Origin: Sporichthya polymorpha DSM 43042
GTDB lineage: Bacteria; Actinomycetota; Actinomycetes; Sporichthyales; Sporichthyaceae
Length of the DNA: 64,000 nucleotides
Assembly: GCF_000384115.1 (NCBI RefSeq)
Contig: NZ_KB913029.1
Location: 4,501,057 to 4,565,056 of the forward strand
Direction: 5' to 3'
In this document: positions 53,958-63,430 of the stretch, one piece after another
Layout: each line of letters opens with the position of its first letter
Numbering within the stretch: the first letter of the stretch is position 1
Position numbers and translations under genes: made by a program
The notes under the pieces: model-generated
What the model was told of the DNA's origin: nothing
Seen by the model: only the letters and a program-made list of their open reading frames with translations
The model's database searches: none

Positions 53958-55108
53958 GACGCGCTCACCCCGCGCCCTGCCTCGCTGCTCGACGGTGAGA
54001 TCTTCCGGCGCGAGGCCGGGCCGCCCATCCGCTTGTTGTGCGCGACCGAGCTGGCGATGCCGCCCAGGACGAAGAGCAGGCCGATGCCGCCGGTGATGAG
54101 TTCGTCGACGTGGATCGAGATCGTCAACAGCAGGATCACCGCGAGCGCCCCGATCGCCCACATCGCCCCGTGCTCCAGATAGATGTAGTCGCCGAGGGTT
54201 CCGCGCCGCACCAGGAAGACCGTGAACGAACGGATGTAGAGCGCGCCGATGCCGAGGCCGAGCGCGATGATGATCGGGTCCTGGGTGATGGCGAACGCGC
54301 CGAGCACACCGTCGAACGAGAACGACGCGTCGAGGACGTTGACGTAGAGGAAGAGAAAGAACCCGGCCTTGCCGGTGGCCTTCGCGGTCCCCGACGGGCC
54401 GCTGCGCGTCACCGGCACCGTCCGCAACGCCTCGTCGCTGTCCTCGCTCAGCACGTCCTCCGCGACACCTTGGCTCTCGAACAGCCGACCGAGGCCGTCG
54501 ACCAGCAGGTAGGTGATCAGGCCGAGGACGCCCGAGATGAGGACCTCGCCCGGGTCGTCGGCCAGGTACTCCGCGGCCAGCGCCAGCGAGGTGAGCGCCA
54601 GGATGATCGAGGCCGTCGGCAGGATGCCGGCCCGCGCGAGCGGGCGTTCGATGTAGGTCAGCCAGTGGTTCGGGCGTTCGGTGTCGAACAGGAAGTCCAG
54701 GAACAGCATCAGCAGGAACATCCCGCCGAAGGACGCGACCAGCGGGTGCGCCTCGTCGAGCAGGTAGGCGTAGGAGCCGGGCTCGTGAAGGTCGCCCTTC
54801 TCCAGGGCGAGATCGATGGCCTCGATCGGCCCGAGGTGGGCGGTGACACCGACGATGAGCAGCGGGAACACCAGGCGCATGCCGAAGACGGCGATGAGCA
54901 CGCCGACGGTCAGGAACATCCGCTGCCAGAAGTGGCTCATCCGCTCGAGGATCTTGGCGTTGACGACCGCGTTGTCGAACGACAGCGAGATCTCCAGGAT
55001 CGACAGGATCGCCACGAGCAGCAGGCCCTCGATCCCGCCGTAGAGCAGGCCGGCGGCCAGGCCGAGAGCAGTGATCCCGAAGGACCACCCGAAGGTCTTG
55101 AGGATCAA
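53954..55108 (-). CDS. DUF475/TerC-like integral membrane protein
   Basis: A 384-residue protein with about nine hydrophobic segments. Key family motifs carry acidic residues in helices: LEISLSFDNAVVNAKILERM, LVFPLLIVGVTAHLGPIEAI, LFLDFLFDTERPNHWLTYIE, and NVLDASFSFDGVLGAFAITQ, then IRSFTVFLVRRGTLGDYIYL. The paired SFDN/SFDG motifs are typical of the TerC/DUF475 group, implicated in metal (Mn/Ca) homeostasis or tellurite resistance in relatives. The C-terminus is basic then Ser-rich and cytoplasmic. ATG 55108; a 189-bp divergent gap separates it from the next plus-strand gene. Confidence 0.85.
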   Translation of the reverse strand: MILKTFGWSFGITALGLAAGLLYGGIEGLLLVAILSILEISLSFDNAVVNAKILERMSHFWQRMFLTVGVLIAVFGMRLVFPLLIVGVTAHLGPIEAIDLALEKGDLHEPGSYAYLLDEAHPLVASFGGMFLLMLFLDFLFDTERPNHWLTYIERPLARAGILPTASIILALTSLALAAEYLADDPGEVLISGVLGLITYLLVDGLGRLFESQGVAEDVLSEDSDEALRTVPVTRSGPSGTAKATGKAGFFLFLYVNVLDASFSFDGVLGAFAITQDPIIIALGLGIGALYIRSFTVFLVRRGTLGDYIYLEHGAMWAIGALAVILLLTISIHVDELITGGIGLLFVLGGIASSVAHNKRMGGPASRRKISPSSSEAGRGVSAS

Positions 55109-55297
55109 CGAACCGCCTTGCGTCGCGTCCGATCTCGGGACGCGGCGAGCCTAGTCCGACACCGAGCGCAACCTCGCGCGGGCGCACATCCCGACGAAGT
55201 GGACAAAGTCCCCGCCGATATCGAACGTGTTCTCACCCACAGTGATTGTTCGTGTACAAATCTGGTAACGACCTGGTCTCGCGCCTACCCTTCCAGA

Positions 55298-55714
55298 GTG
55301 CTGTTCACGTCTCGCCCCGCGATCGCCGGCGCTCTTGCGCTCGGTGCGGTCGCCGCGCTCGCGGTTCCCGCGGCCGCGGCGCCGACGGTCCGCGAGCCCG
55401 ACGACCGGACGCGCGTCCTGGTCTCGATCAGCGCCCCCGCGACCGTCGAACGCGGCGAGGACGCCCTGCTCGGCGTCACCGTCAAGGACGTCGACTCCGG
55501 GGAGCCGATGGCCGGAACGCTGGTCGTCGTCCTGCGCCGCGCCGCCGGTGAGGGCGGCTGGGCCGAGGCCGAGCGGACCGTCACCGACGACCGGGGCCGC
55601 GCGGTCGTGGCCGCGGCCGTCAAGCCGCCGTCGACGGACTTCAAGGCCAAGGTTCCCCGCAGCGACACCCACCGTTGGGGTCGCAGCGCCAAGGTGACCG
55701 TCACCGTCGACTGA
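55298..55714 (+). CDS. Small secreted immunoglobulin-like protein
   Basis: A 138-residue exported protein. The signal peptide (1 to about 28, ending PAAAAP) precedes one beta-sandwich-like domain: RVLVSISAPATVERGEDALL, GVTVKDVDSGEPMAGTLVVV and TDDRGRAVVAAAVKPP, a pattern of bacterial Ig-like domains. GTG 55298 follows TACCCT (55286-55291) by 6 nt, so it is probably leaderless. No anchor and no catalytic motif are seen. Confidence 0.72.
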   Translation: MLFTSRPAIAGALALGAVAALAVPAAAAPTVREPDDRTRVLVSISAPATVERGEDALLGVTVKDVDSGEPMAGTLVVVLRRAAGEGGWAEAERTVTDDRGRAVVAAAVKPPSTDFKAKVPRSDTHRWGRSAKVTVTVD

Positions 55715-55733
55715 CGGCGGTCGAGATCGGCGC

Positions 55734-58325
55734 TCAGACGGCCGTGATCGGCAGCTGCCGGCCGAGCCGGCGCGAAGCCGCGATCCGGTCCGGGTCGACG
55801 ACGCCGTAGGTGGTCGTGCGCTGCCGCGCGGGCCGGCCGATGCCGGTGGCAATGGTCTCGAGTTCGAGCGGGGTCTTGGCCGATCCGTGCTCGGAGCCGG
55901 CCATGCGGGAGATGGTCTCCTCCATCAGCGTCCCGCCGAGGTCGTTGACGCCGGCGCGGAGCATCGCGCGGGTGCCCTCGACGCCGAGCTTCACCCAGGA
56001 CGTCTGGATGTTGTCGATCCGCCCGTGCAGGAGCAGCCGCGCCAGGGCGTGGACGGCCAGGTTGTCCCGCTGCGTCGGACCGGGGCGGGCGACGCCGGCG
56101 AGGTAGAGCGGCGCGCTCTGGTGCACGAAGGGCAGCGGGACGAACTCGGTGAACCCGCCGGTCTCCTCCTGCAGCCGCGCGAGGAGCTTGAGGTGCGCGA
56201 CCCAGTGGGCGGGGGTGTCGACGTGGCCGTACATCATCGTCGAGCTCGACCGGATCCCGACCGTGTGCGCGGTCGTGACGACCTCGATCCACGCCGCGGT
56301 CGGCAGCTTGCCCTTGGTCAGGATCCAGCGGACCTCGTCGTCGAGGATCTCCGCCGCGGTCCCCGGGATGGTGTCGAGGCCGGCCTCGCGGGCGGCGGTC
56401 AGCCACTCGCGGATCGACAGGCCCGCGCGGGTCGCGCCGTTGACGACCTCCATCGGGCTGAACGCGTGCACGTGCATGCGGGGGACGCGGCGCTTGACCT
56501 CGCGGACGAGGTCGAAGTACGCCGTGCCGGGCAGGTCGGGGTCGATCCCGCCCTGCATGCAGACCTCGGTCGCGCCGACCTCCCACGCCTCGGCCGCACG
56601 GTCGCCGACCTGTTCGACCGAGAGGGAGTACGCGTCGGCGTCGGTGCGCCGCTGTGCGAACGCGCAGAACCGGCAGCCGGTGTAGCAGACGTTGGTGAAG
56701 TTGATGTTCCGGTTGACGACGTAGGTGACCTCGTCCCCCACGACGTCCCGGCGGACCGCGTCGGCGAGCTCCAGCAACGCCGCCAGCGCGGGCCCCTCGG
56801 CGGTCATCAACGTCAACGCCTGAGTATCCGTCAGATCTGCCGGGGACCGCTCCGCCGCCCGCAGCGCCGCGGCGACGTCGCCGTCGAGCCGCTCCGGCGC
56901 CGACGACGCGGGGGCCGAGAGCCGCGCGGCGTCCTCGCGGACCGCGTCCCAGTCCCCGTAGGCGGCGTCGATGTCCGAGCGGGTCTCGGTGCGCCGGCCC
57001 TCGGTGTCGATCGCGGTGTGCAGGTCCACCCGGCCCCGCCCCTGACCGTCGGCCCCGCCGGCACCCCACTCCGGGTCCGGTTCCTGCCACGGCAGCCCGG
57101 CCGGGATCACGCCCGGGCGGGCGAGCCCGGTCCCCGGGTCCGCGAGGGCCTCGACGTGCGGGCGCACCCGCGGGTCGATCCACGGCTCGGGATTGCGCAC
57201 GTACTCCGGGTGCACCGTCAGCCGCGGCATCAGCGTGAACCCGGCCGCCTCGGTCGCCGCGCCCAGCACGTCCAGCGCCGGCCACGGCCGCTCCGGATTC
57301 ACGTGATCCGGCGTCAGCGGCGACACCCCGCCCCAGTCGTCCACGCCCGCCGCGAGCAGGTCGGCCAGCTCCGCGGTGTCGGACAGGTTCGGCGGCGCCT
57401 GCACCCGCACCTTCGCCCCGAGCACCACCCGCGCGGTCGCGACCGCGGCCAGGTACTCCTCACGGCCGGCGTCCGGGACCGAACGCATCGCGGTGTCGGG
57501 CTTGGCGCGGAAGTTCTGGATGATCACTTCCTGGACGCCGCCGTAGGCCCGCGCCACCCGGCGCAACGCGAACAGCGACTCCGCCCGCTCCGCAACGGTC
57601 TCCCCGATGCCGATCAGCAGACCGGTCGTGAACGGCACGTTGAGCCGGCCCGCGTCCTCCAGCACCCGCAGCCGCACCGCGGGGTCCTTGTCCGGCGAGC
57701 CGTAGTGCGCGCCTCCGGGCTCGGAGAACAACCGCGTCGCCGTCGTCTCCAGCATCATCCCCATCGACGGCGCGACCGGCTTGCACCGCGCGATCTCCTG
57801 CCAGGACATCACGCCCGGGTTCAGGTGCGGCAGCAGGCCGGTCTCCTCCAGCACCCGCACCGCGAGCGAGCGGACGTAGTCCAGCGTCGAGTCGTACCCC
57901 TTCGAGTCCAGCCACTCGCGCGCGACCGGCCAGCGGTCCTCGGGCCGGTCCCCCAGCGTGAACAGCGCCTCCAGGCAACCGAGCTCGGCGCCCTCCTTGC
58001 ACAACGCCACGACCTCATCCGGCGACAGGTAGGGCTCGCGGCCCTCCCGTCGCAGCGCACCCGGCGTCGTCACGAACGTGCAGTAGTGGCACCGGTCCCG
58101 GCACAACCGGGTCACCGGGACGAACACCTTCGGCGAGAACGTCACGACTCCCGGCCGGCCCGCGGCCACCAGACCGGCGTCCCGCACCCGGCCGGCCGTG
58201 GCCACCAGATCGGCGAGATCGGCACCCCGACACGCCAGCAGCACGGCGACCTCGTCGAGGTTCAACGACGACCCGTCGCGCGCTCGGCGCAGGGCACGTC
58301 GCACTTCGGCCGGCGTGGGTGTCAC
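55734..58325 (-). CDS. fbiC: FO synthase FbiC (CofG-CofH fusion)
   Basis: An 863-residue bifunctional radical-SAM enzyme making the F420 chromophore precursor FO from a ribityl-aminouracil and tyrosine. The CofG half has cluster motif CRDRCHYC (Cys75, 79, 82) and [20 protein letters not shown]; the CofH half (from about residue 480) has [11 protein letters not shown] and [40 protein letters not shown] and [20 protein letters not shown]. Fusion of both halves is the actinobacterial form. GTG at 58325 is used; it reads [18 protein letters not shown]. The product supports the LLM and PPOX proteins in this window. Confidence 0.96.
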   Translation of the reverse strand: MTPTPAEVRRALRRARDGSSLNLDEVAVLLACRGADLADLVATAGRVRDAGLVAAGRPGVVTFSPKVFVPVTRLCRDRCHYCTFVTTPGALRREGREPYLSPDEVVALCKEGAELGCLEALFTLGDRPEDRWPVAREWLDSKGYDSTLDYVRSLAVRVLEETGLLPHLNPGVMSWQEIARCKPVAPSMGMMLETTATRLFSEPGGAHYGSPDKDPAVRLRVLEDAGRLNVPFTTGLLIGIGETVAERAESLFALRRVARAYGGVQEVIIQNFRAKPDTAMRSVPDAGREEYLAAVATARVVLGAKVRVQAPPNLSDTAELADLLAAGVDDWGGVSPLTPDHVNPERPWPALDVLGAATEAAGFTLMPRLTVHPEYVRNPEPWIDPRVRPHVEALADPGTGLARPGVIPAGLPWQEPDPEWGAGGADGQGRGRVDLHTAIDTEGRRTETRSDIDAAYGDWDAVREDAARLSAPASSAPERLDGDVAAALRAAERSPADLTDTQALTLMTAEGPALAALLELADAVRRDVVGDEVTYVVNRNINFTNVCYTGCRFCAFAQRRTDADAYSLSVEQVGDRAAEAWEVGATEVCMQGGIDPDLPGTAYFDLVREVKRRVPRMHVHAFSPMEVVNGATRAGLSIREWLTAAREAGLDTIPGTAAEILDDEVRWILTKGKLPTAAWIEVVTTAHTVGIRSSSTMMYGHVDTPAHWVAHLKLLARLQEETGGFTEFVPLPFVHQSAPLYLAGVARPGPTQRDNLAVHALARLLLHGRIDNIQTSWVKLGVEGTRAMLRAGVNDLGGTLMEETISRMAGSEHGSAKTPLELETIATGIGRPARQRTTTYGVVDPDRIAASRRLGRQLPITAV

Positions 58326-58375
58326 GCGACCATCCTCGGTACCCGCCCCGGGCGGCCGGAAACCGGGGGTGCGGG

Positions 58376-58531
58376 TCAGGCCGCGAAGCGCTCCACGAGA
58401 GTCGCGCAGAACGCCTTGAGGTGGTCGGGCTTGCGCGAGCTGATCAGGTCCGCGGAGACCTCGGAGACGAGGTCGTCGACGTCGAAGGTGTCGGCCTGGT
58501 CCAGGTGGTGAAAGGCCTGCCCGGTGCGCTC
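58376..58531 (-). pseudogene. Coding-like C-terminal fragment without a start codon
   Basis: The minus strand reads [20 protein letters not shown] then [20 protein letters not shown] and [11 protein letters not shown] before TGA at 58376, with strongly G/C third positions typical of real genes here. No start codon is found in frame before the upstream hydrolase stop (58599). I do not recognise the family. It is either the tail of a gene that lost its 5' part or a short intergenic relic. Confidence 0.45.
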
Positions 58532-58598
58532 GTCCGCCCCTCTCGGTCCGGGTCTCTCGGAAGCGGCTACCCGGGGCGAGGCGGGACAGGTCGGAGGC

Positions 58599-59495
58599 TC
58601 AGGCCCCCGCGAGCTTGGCCCGGAGGAACTTCGCGACGCCGTCGAGCGCGTCGAGCGCCTCGGGGATCTGCGCCATCGAGCGGGCGAAACCGTGCATCTG
58701 CCCGTCGAAACTGACGCGCTCGACGGACACGCCCGCCTTCTCGATCGCGTCGGCGAGCGCGAGGCCCTCGTCGCGCAGCGGGTCGAAGCCCGCCGTCAGG
58801 ACCTGCGTCGGCGGGAGCGTCGACAGGTCGAGCTCGAGCAGGTCGGCGGGCAGGGCGGTGCGCGGCTCCGGGTTCAGGTACTGCGCCCAGTACCAGCGCA
58901 TCGACTCCTTGGTCAGGCCGTAACCGCTGCCCAGGGTCTCCCAGGACGGGGTGTCGAGTTTCGGGGAGACGACGGGGTAGATCAGGCCGAGCCCGGAGAT
59001 CGGGATGCCCGCCCGGCCGGCGACACTCGCGACCAGCGTGACCAGGTGCGCGCCGGCGCTGTCCCCGCAGAGCGCGATCGGGTTGCCCTCGGTCATCGAC
59101 GCCTGGACGACCTTCATCACCTGTCCGGCCGCCACGGGGTGCTGGGCTTCGGGCGCCGGCGTGTAGCCGACGGAGACGACCGTGACCCCGGACCGGTTCG
59201 CCAGCGCCCGGCAGACGGTGTCGTAGGTGTCGAGCGTCCCGGCGACCCAGCCGCCGCCGTGGGCGTAGACGATCCCGGCCGGGGCGGCGCCCGCCGGCCG
59301 GTAGACCCGGACGAGGACCTCGTCGATCTGCCCGTCGACGACGGTCTCGACCGGCTCGCCGGGGCCGGACAGGAACTCGGCCCGCGCGACGTGCGCGGCC
59401 TGGGCCTCCTCCGGGGTCCCGGCCTCGACCGGGGTCCCCGGCAGAGCCTGGAGGGCTTCGAGCAGAGCGGCGGCAGAGGCGTCGAGCGTGGTCAT
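58599..59495 (-). CDS. Alpha/beta hydrolase (HSL/esterase family)
   Basis: A 298-residue esterase of the hormone-sensitive-lipase group. Oxyanion motif YAHGGGWVAGTLDTYD, nucleophile GDSAGAHLV (Ser), catalytic Asp in TAGFDPLRDEG and His in GQMHGFARSM, in the usual order and spacing. An N-terminal cap of ~45 helical residues (MTTLDASAAALLEALQALPG) is typical. It has no signal peptide, so is probably cytoplasmic. The substrate, a short-chain ester or lactone, is not determined. Confidence 0.92.
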   Translation of the reverse strand: MTTLDASAAALLEALQALPGTPVEAGTPEEAQAAHVARAEFLSGPGEPVETVVDGQIDEVLVRVYRPAGAAPAGIVYAHGGGWVAGTLDTYDTVCRALANRSGVTVVSVGYTPAPEAQHPVAAGQVMKVVQASMTEGNPIALCGDSAGAHLVTLVASVAGRAGIPISGLGLIYPVVSPKLDTPSWETLGSGYGLTKESMRWYWAQYLNPEPRTALPADLLELDLSTLPPTQVLTAGFDPLRDEGLALADAIEKAGVSVERVSFDGQMHGFARSMAQIPEALDALDGVAKFLRAKLAGA

Positions 59496-59550
59496 GGCCT
59501 CACGTTAGCCGGGTCACTCCGGAGCCCTGCTGCGGAGCCCTTTCCCGAGG

Positions 59551-59874
59551 TCACCGCGTCGGCACGTGCAGCCCTCGCGTGCCCACCGGCCCCACGAGGT
59601 GGAAGTGCTCCAGCGCGGGCTGGTCGGGGAACTCCAGCCGGCCCCGGGCCACGGCGACCGCGCAGACCGCGGCCATGACGATGCCGCAACCGCCGAGGAC
59701 GACGGCGGCGACGAGCACGACGGTCGTCACCAACCACCCCGGCACGTCGGCGACAGCGAGGACCGGGACGCAGAGGAGGAAAACCGCCGGCGTGTAGAAC
59801 GAGACCCAGGCGTCGACCTGCATGACGCGTCGGAGCATGCGGTCCTCGGGCCGGAACGTCGCGTTCGGAGTCAT
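59551..59874 (-). CDS. Small two-helix membrane protein
   Basis: A 107-residue protein with two membrane segments (about 24-42 and 47-72) joined by a short turn (VADVPGW). A polar N-terminus (TPNATFRPEDRMLRRVMQVD) and a His-containing cytoplasmic tail (ALEHFHLVGPVGTRGL) flank them. No family is recognised. It sits between the hydrolase and the methyltransferase on the same strand, 55 bp from each. Confidence 0.6.
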   Translation of the reverse strand: MTPNATFRPEDRMLRRVMQVDAWVSFYTPAVFLLCVPVLAVADVPGWLVTTVVLVAAVVLGGCGIVMAAVCAVAVARGRLEFPDQPALEHFHLVGPVGTRGLHVPTR

Positions 59875-59929
59875 GCTCCCAGCGTGGCCGCCGCCGTGCG
59901 GAGAGTCGATTACCTCTCAGGTAGTCCGG

Positions 59930-60526
59930 TCAGGTAGTCCGGCGGTGCACCGAGACGGCGTACCCGCCCGCCGCCGTCCAGGGGTCGCCGTCCCAGGTGC
60001 CGCGGCGGTCGACGGCGGTGAGGCCCGCGGCCGCGCACCAGGCGTCGTAGTCCTCGATCGGGACGGTCGCGGCCGGTGCGGGCAGGTGGGCGCGGTCCAG
60101 GCCGAACCCCGACACCAGCAGCCCGTCCGGGCGCAGGTGCGCGGCCAGGCGCTCCAGCACCCGCGCTCCCGTGCCCGGCGCGAGGAACGGGAACACGTTG
60201 CCGGCGGCCACCACGAGATCGAACGGGGCGGCGTCGGGGGTGTCGCTCAGGTCGAGCTCCGCGAGATCGGCCAGGTACCAGCGGACGCCGGGGATGCGCC
60301 GGGCGACCGCGAGCATCGACGCGTCGACGTCGGCGCCCGCGACGTCGAACCCGAGCTCGGCGAGCCGCGCGCCGACGCGCCCGGTCCCGCAGCCCGCGTC
60401 GAGGATGCGGGCGCCGGGCTCCACCAGCGCGGCGACGAAGTTCGCCTCGCCGTGCATGTCCTGGCCGGTGGCGGCGAGGGCCGCGATCCGGGCGGCGTAG
60501 GCCTCGCCGTCGAAGGGGGTGCTCAC
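59930..60526 (-). CDS. Class I SAM-dependent methyltransferase
   Basis: A 198-residue Rossmann-fold methyltransferase. The SAM-binding motif I is ARILDAGCGTGRVGARLAEL, motif II follows as DVAGADVDASMLAVAR, and the post-I acidic and DLVVAAGNVFPFLAPG segments fit the family. The GTG at 60526 overlaps the YciI stop (GTGA); the longer ATG at 60586 would run through the YciI frame. The substrate is unknown; the HGEANFV segment after the N-terminal helix is seen in a common actinobacterial subfamily. Confidence 0.87.
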   Translation of the reverse strand: MSTPFDGEAYAARIAALAATGQDMHGEANFVAALVEPGARILDAGCGTGRVGARLAELGFDVAGADVDASMLAVARRIPGVRWYLADLAELDLSDTPDAAPFDLVVAAGNVFPFLAPGTGARVLERLAAHLRPDGLLVSGFGLDRAHLPAPAATVPIEDYDAWCAAAGLTAVDRRGTWDGDPWTAAGGYAVSVHRRTT

Positions 60527-60825
60527 CGGCCGGCCGCCGGCGGCACCGCGGTGCCGACGACGGTGTTCCAGGTCCGGATCCGCCATTCGGTCACCAAACC
60601 GTTCGCCAGGTACGGATCGGCAGCGACGAAGGCCTGAACGGCGTCCTCGCTGCCCGCACTCCAGACGAGCAGTGCCCGGTCGAAGGGGTCGGCGAGGGCG
60701 CCGGCGAGCACGAGCTCCCCGCGTTCCACCGCGGCCTCGAGCAGGCCCAGATGCTCGGCGCGGAACTCGCCGCGGCGTTCCAGGTAGGTGTCGGCGAGGG
60801 AGTACTCCAGAACCACGTGCGTCAT
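60523..60825 (-). CDS. YciI family protein
   Basis: A 100-residue ferredoxin-like-fold protein. The pattern HVVLEYSLADTYLERRGEFR, AEHLGLLEAAVERGELVLAG, ALADPFDRALLVWSAGSEDA and FVAADPYLANGLVTEWRIR matches YciI, including the His24-type and Asp residues of the pocket. Role unknown; the family is related to muconolactone isomerase-like enzymes. It is coupled to the methyltransferase and divergent from the acyl-CoA synthetase. Confidence 0.88.
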   Translation of the reverse strand: MTHVVLEYSLADTYLERRGEFRAEHLGLLEAAVERGELVLAGALADPFDRALLVWSAGSEDAVQAFVAADPYLANGLVTEWRIRTWNTVVGTAVPPAAGR

Positions 60826-60859
60826 GGCGGCAACCTACTCACCCGCCAGACTGAAGCCC

Positions 60860-62323
60860 ATGTCTCCGGCTTCCTCCCCGGCCCGTCCGGCCCTGTCGCT
60901 GCGCCAACTCCTCCCCGGCCTGGTGCAGGGCGCGGGGCGCGGCGACGACCGGCCCGACGCGCTCGCGGTGGACGGCGTCACCTGCTCCCGGGCGGACCTC
61001 CTCGCCGCGGCGCTCTCCCTCGCCGGCCGGCTCACCGGCGCGCGCACGGTGGTCGTCGAGGCCACGCCGACGCTCGAGACCGTCATCGCCGTCGTGGGAG
61101 CGCTGGCCGCCGGGGTGGCGGTGGTCCCGCTCGCCCCGGACGCGGGCCCGCTCGAGCGCGGGCACGTACTGCGGGACTCCGGCGCCGACGTCGTCCTCGG
61201 CGACCCCGCGTGGGCCGGCGAGGCCGGGTCCCCGCTCGAGCGCGTCCCGGTCCCGGCGCCCGGCACCGACGAGGCCTGCCGCCTCGACGCGGACACCCGC
61301 GCCGGCTCGTTCGTGCTGTACACGTCCGGCACCACCGGCCCGCCGAAGGGTGTCGTGCTCTCCGCGGGCGCGGTGGCCGCCGACCTCGACGCCCTCGCCG
61401 CGGCGTGGGCGTGGACGGCCGACGACGTGCTCGTCCACGGTCTTCCGCTGTTCCACGTGCACGGTCTGGTGCTCGGCGTGCTCGGCTCGCTCCGGACCGG
61501 CAACGCGCTCGTGCACACCGGGCGGCCCCTGCCGGAGCGCTACGCCGCCGCGGGCGGGTCGCTCTACTTCGGCGTGCCGACGGTGTGGTCGCGCATGGTG
61601 GCCGAGCCCGCGACGGCGGCGGCCCTGCGGCCGGCCCGCCTGCTGGTGTCGGGCAGCGCCGGTCTGCCCGCGCCCGTGTTCGACGCGCTCTCCGGTCTGA
61701 CGGGCCATCAGCCCGTCGAGCGGTACGGCATGACGGAAACGCTGATCACGATCGGCGCCCGGGCGGACGGCGAGCGACGACCCGGCCAGGTCGGGCTGCC
61801 GTTGCCGGGAGTCCGCACGCGGATCCTCGGCGAGGACGGGGCCCCGGTCCCCCACGACGGCGAGACCGTCGGCGACCTGCAGGTGCAGGCGCCGACGATG
61901 TTCGACGGCTACCTGAACCGCCCCGAGGCCACCGCCGCCTGCTGGACCTCCGACGGCTGGTTCGTCACCGGCGACGTCGCGACGATCGGGCCGGACGGGT
62001 GGCACCGCATCGTCGGCCGCGCGTCCGTGGACCTGATCAAGAGTGGCGGGTACCGCATCGGAGCGGGCGAGGTGGAGGCCGCGCTGCTCGCCCACCCGGG
62101 CGTCCGCGAGGCCGCCGTCGTCGGTGAACCGGACCCCGATCTGGGCCAGCGCATCGTCGCTTTTGTCGTCGCCGACGAAGGAACGGACGCCGCGGTACTC
62201 ACGCAGTTCGTGGCCGACGGACTCTCCGTGCACAAGCGGCCACGACGCGTGGAACTCGTCGAGAACCTGCCGCGTAACGCTCTGGGCAAGGTGCAGAAGT
62301 CGCTGTTGATCCCGGGCACCTGA
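60860..62323 (+). CDS. Acyl-CoA synthetase (AMP-forming, FadD/malonyl-CoA synthetase-like)
   Basis: A 487-residue member of the ANL superfamily. Motifs: P-loop FVLYTSGTTGPPKGVVLSAG, GLPLFHVHGLVLGVLGSL, ERYGMTETLITIGARADGER, GWFVTGDVATIGPDGWHRIV, and RASVDLIKSGGYRIGAGEVE, with the catalytic Lys in LPRNALGKVQKSLL. The short length and HVHGL loop resemble the malonyl/dicarboxyl-CoA synthetase branch. ATG 60860. It ends in a small hairpin (CCCGGG repeats) just before the efeO iron box. The physiological acid is not known. Confidence 0.9.
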   Translation: MSPASSPARPALSLRQLLPGLVQGAGRGDDRPDALAVDGVTCSRADLLAAALSLAGRLTGARTVVVEATPTLETVIAVVGALAAGVAVVPLAPDAGPLERGHVLRDSGADVVLGDPAWAGEAGSPLERVPVPAPGTDEACRLDADTRAGSFVLYTSGTTGPPKGVVLSAGAVAADLDALAAAWAWTADDVLVHGLPLFHVHGLVLGVLGSLRTGNALVHTGRPLPERYAAAGGSLYFGVPTVWSRMVAEPATAAALRPARLLVSGSAGLPAPVFDALSGLTGHQPVERYGMTETLITIGARADGERRPGQVGLPLPGVRTRILGEDGAPVPHDGETVGDLQVQAPTMFDGYLNRPEATAACWTSDGWFVTGDVATIGPDGWHRIVGRASVDLIKSGGYRIGAGEVEAALLAHPGVREAAVVGEPDPDLGQRIVAFVVADEGTDAAVLTQFVADGLSVHKRPRRVELVENLPRNALGKVQKSLLIPGT

Positions 62324-62330
62324 CCCGGGC

Positions 62331-62349
62331 TAAGGTGAGGCAAACCTTA
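62331..62349 (+). promoter_or_regulatory. IdeR/DtxR box upstream of efeO
   Basis: TAAGGTGAGGCAAACCTTA matches 17 of 19 positions of the IdeR/DtxR consensus and lies 30 bp before the efeO start, where it would cover the promoter. It indicates iron-dependent repression of efeOB. Confidence 0.85.
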
Positions 62350-62378
62350 ACGTGATCGGCCCAGGAAAGAGTTCCCGC

Positions 62379-63398
62379 ATGCGCCTGTCCCGCGCTCCCC
62401 GCCGCCTCGCGGCCGCCACCGCCGTCGCCGCCCTCGTGCTCACCGCCGCGGCCTGCGGCGACGACGACGACGAGGCGACCTCGCGCAACATCACGCCGAC
62501 CTCCGGCACGATCGGATCCTCCGGATCCGGTTCCGGTTCGGGGTCCGGCTCCGGGTCCGGCTCGGCGTCGGGTGCCTTCCAGGACCAGGAGTCCGCCGGC
62601 CCGCTGACGCCCGAGGAGCAGGAGGCCGTCGACGACTACCGCGCCTACGTCACCGCGCAGGTCGCCGACAGCATCGCCAAGTCCGAGGACCTGCTCGAGG
62701 CGATTCAGGACGACGACGTCGCCGAGGCGAAGGAGATCTACCCCGAGTCGCGCGTCGGCTGGGAGAGCATCGAGCCCGTCGCCGCCGCCTTCGGTGACCT
62801 CGACCCGCGGCTGGACCTGCGCGAGGCCGACGTCGAGGCCGGCGACACCTGGACCGGCTGGCACGTCATCGAGAAGGCGCTCTGGGAGGACGAGACCACC
62901 GACGGGATGGAGGAGGTCGCCGAGACCCTGCTGAAGGACCTCGACGAACTCCGCCAGTCGGTGAAGACCGTCGTCATCACCCCGACGCTGATGGCCAACG
63001 GCGCGAAGGAACTCCTCGACGAGGTCGCCTCCGGGAAGATCACCGGCGAGGAGGAGGCGTTCAGCCACACCGACCTCTGGGACTTCCAGGCCAACGTCGA
63101 CGGCGCACGCAAGGTCTTCGACCTCCTCAAGCCGATCGCGGAGGAGAACGACCCCGACCTCGTGAAGGAGCTCGAGGAGGAGTTCGACGACGTCGACGGC
63201 GAGCTCAAGAAGTACCGGCGCGGCGACGGGTTCGTCTCGTACGACTCCGTGAAGGACGCACAGCGCAAGGAGCTGTCCGACGCCGTGAACGCCCTCGCTG
63301 AGCCGCTGTCCAAGCTCGCCGGCGCGATCCAGCCCACCGAGGGCAGCGCCAGCGGCGCCGGCAGTGGCAGTGCGAGCGGGAGCAGCAGCACCAGCTGA
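62379..63398 (+). CDS. efeO: Iron uptake lipoprotein EfeO (M75/imelysin-like)
   Basis: A 339-residue lipoprotein that binds iron outside the membrane for the EfeU permease. Lipobox LTAAAC with acylated Cys26; a DDDDE acidic patch and a Gly/Ser repeat (GSGSGSGSGSGSGS) form a long flexible tether (about 28-68). The M75 domain (about 78-310) contains the metal motif HVIEKALW (HxxE) in TWTGWHVIEKAL and an Asp/Glu-rich helix bundle. The tail is again Gly/Ser-rich. There is no N-terminal cupredoxin domain. ATG 62379 with an AGGAAAG site is preferred to an upstream GTG at 62352. Confidence 0.9.
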   Translation: MRLSRAPRRLAAATAVAALVLTAAACGDDDDEATSRNITPTSGTIGSSGSGSGSGSGSGSGSASGAFQDQESAGPLTPEEQEAVDDYRAYVTAQVADSIAKSEDLLEAIQDDDVAEAKEIYPESRVGWESIEPVAAAFGDLDPRLDLREADVEAGDTWTGWHVIEKALWEDETTDGMEEVAETLLKDLDELRQSVKTVVITPTLMANGAKELLDEVASGKITGEEEAFSHTDLWDFQANVDGARKVFDLLKPIAEENDPDLVKELEEEFDDVDGELKKYRRGDGFVSYDSVKDAQRKELSDAVNALAEPLSKLAGAIQPTEGSASGAGSGSASGSSSTS

Positions 63399-63430
63399 CG
63401 CTCCGTCACCACCGTGTGGAGGTGAGTCGA

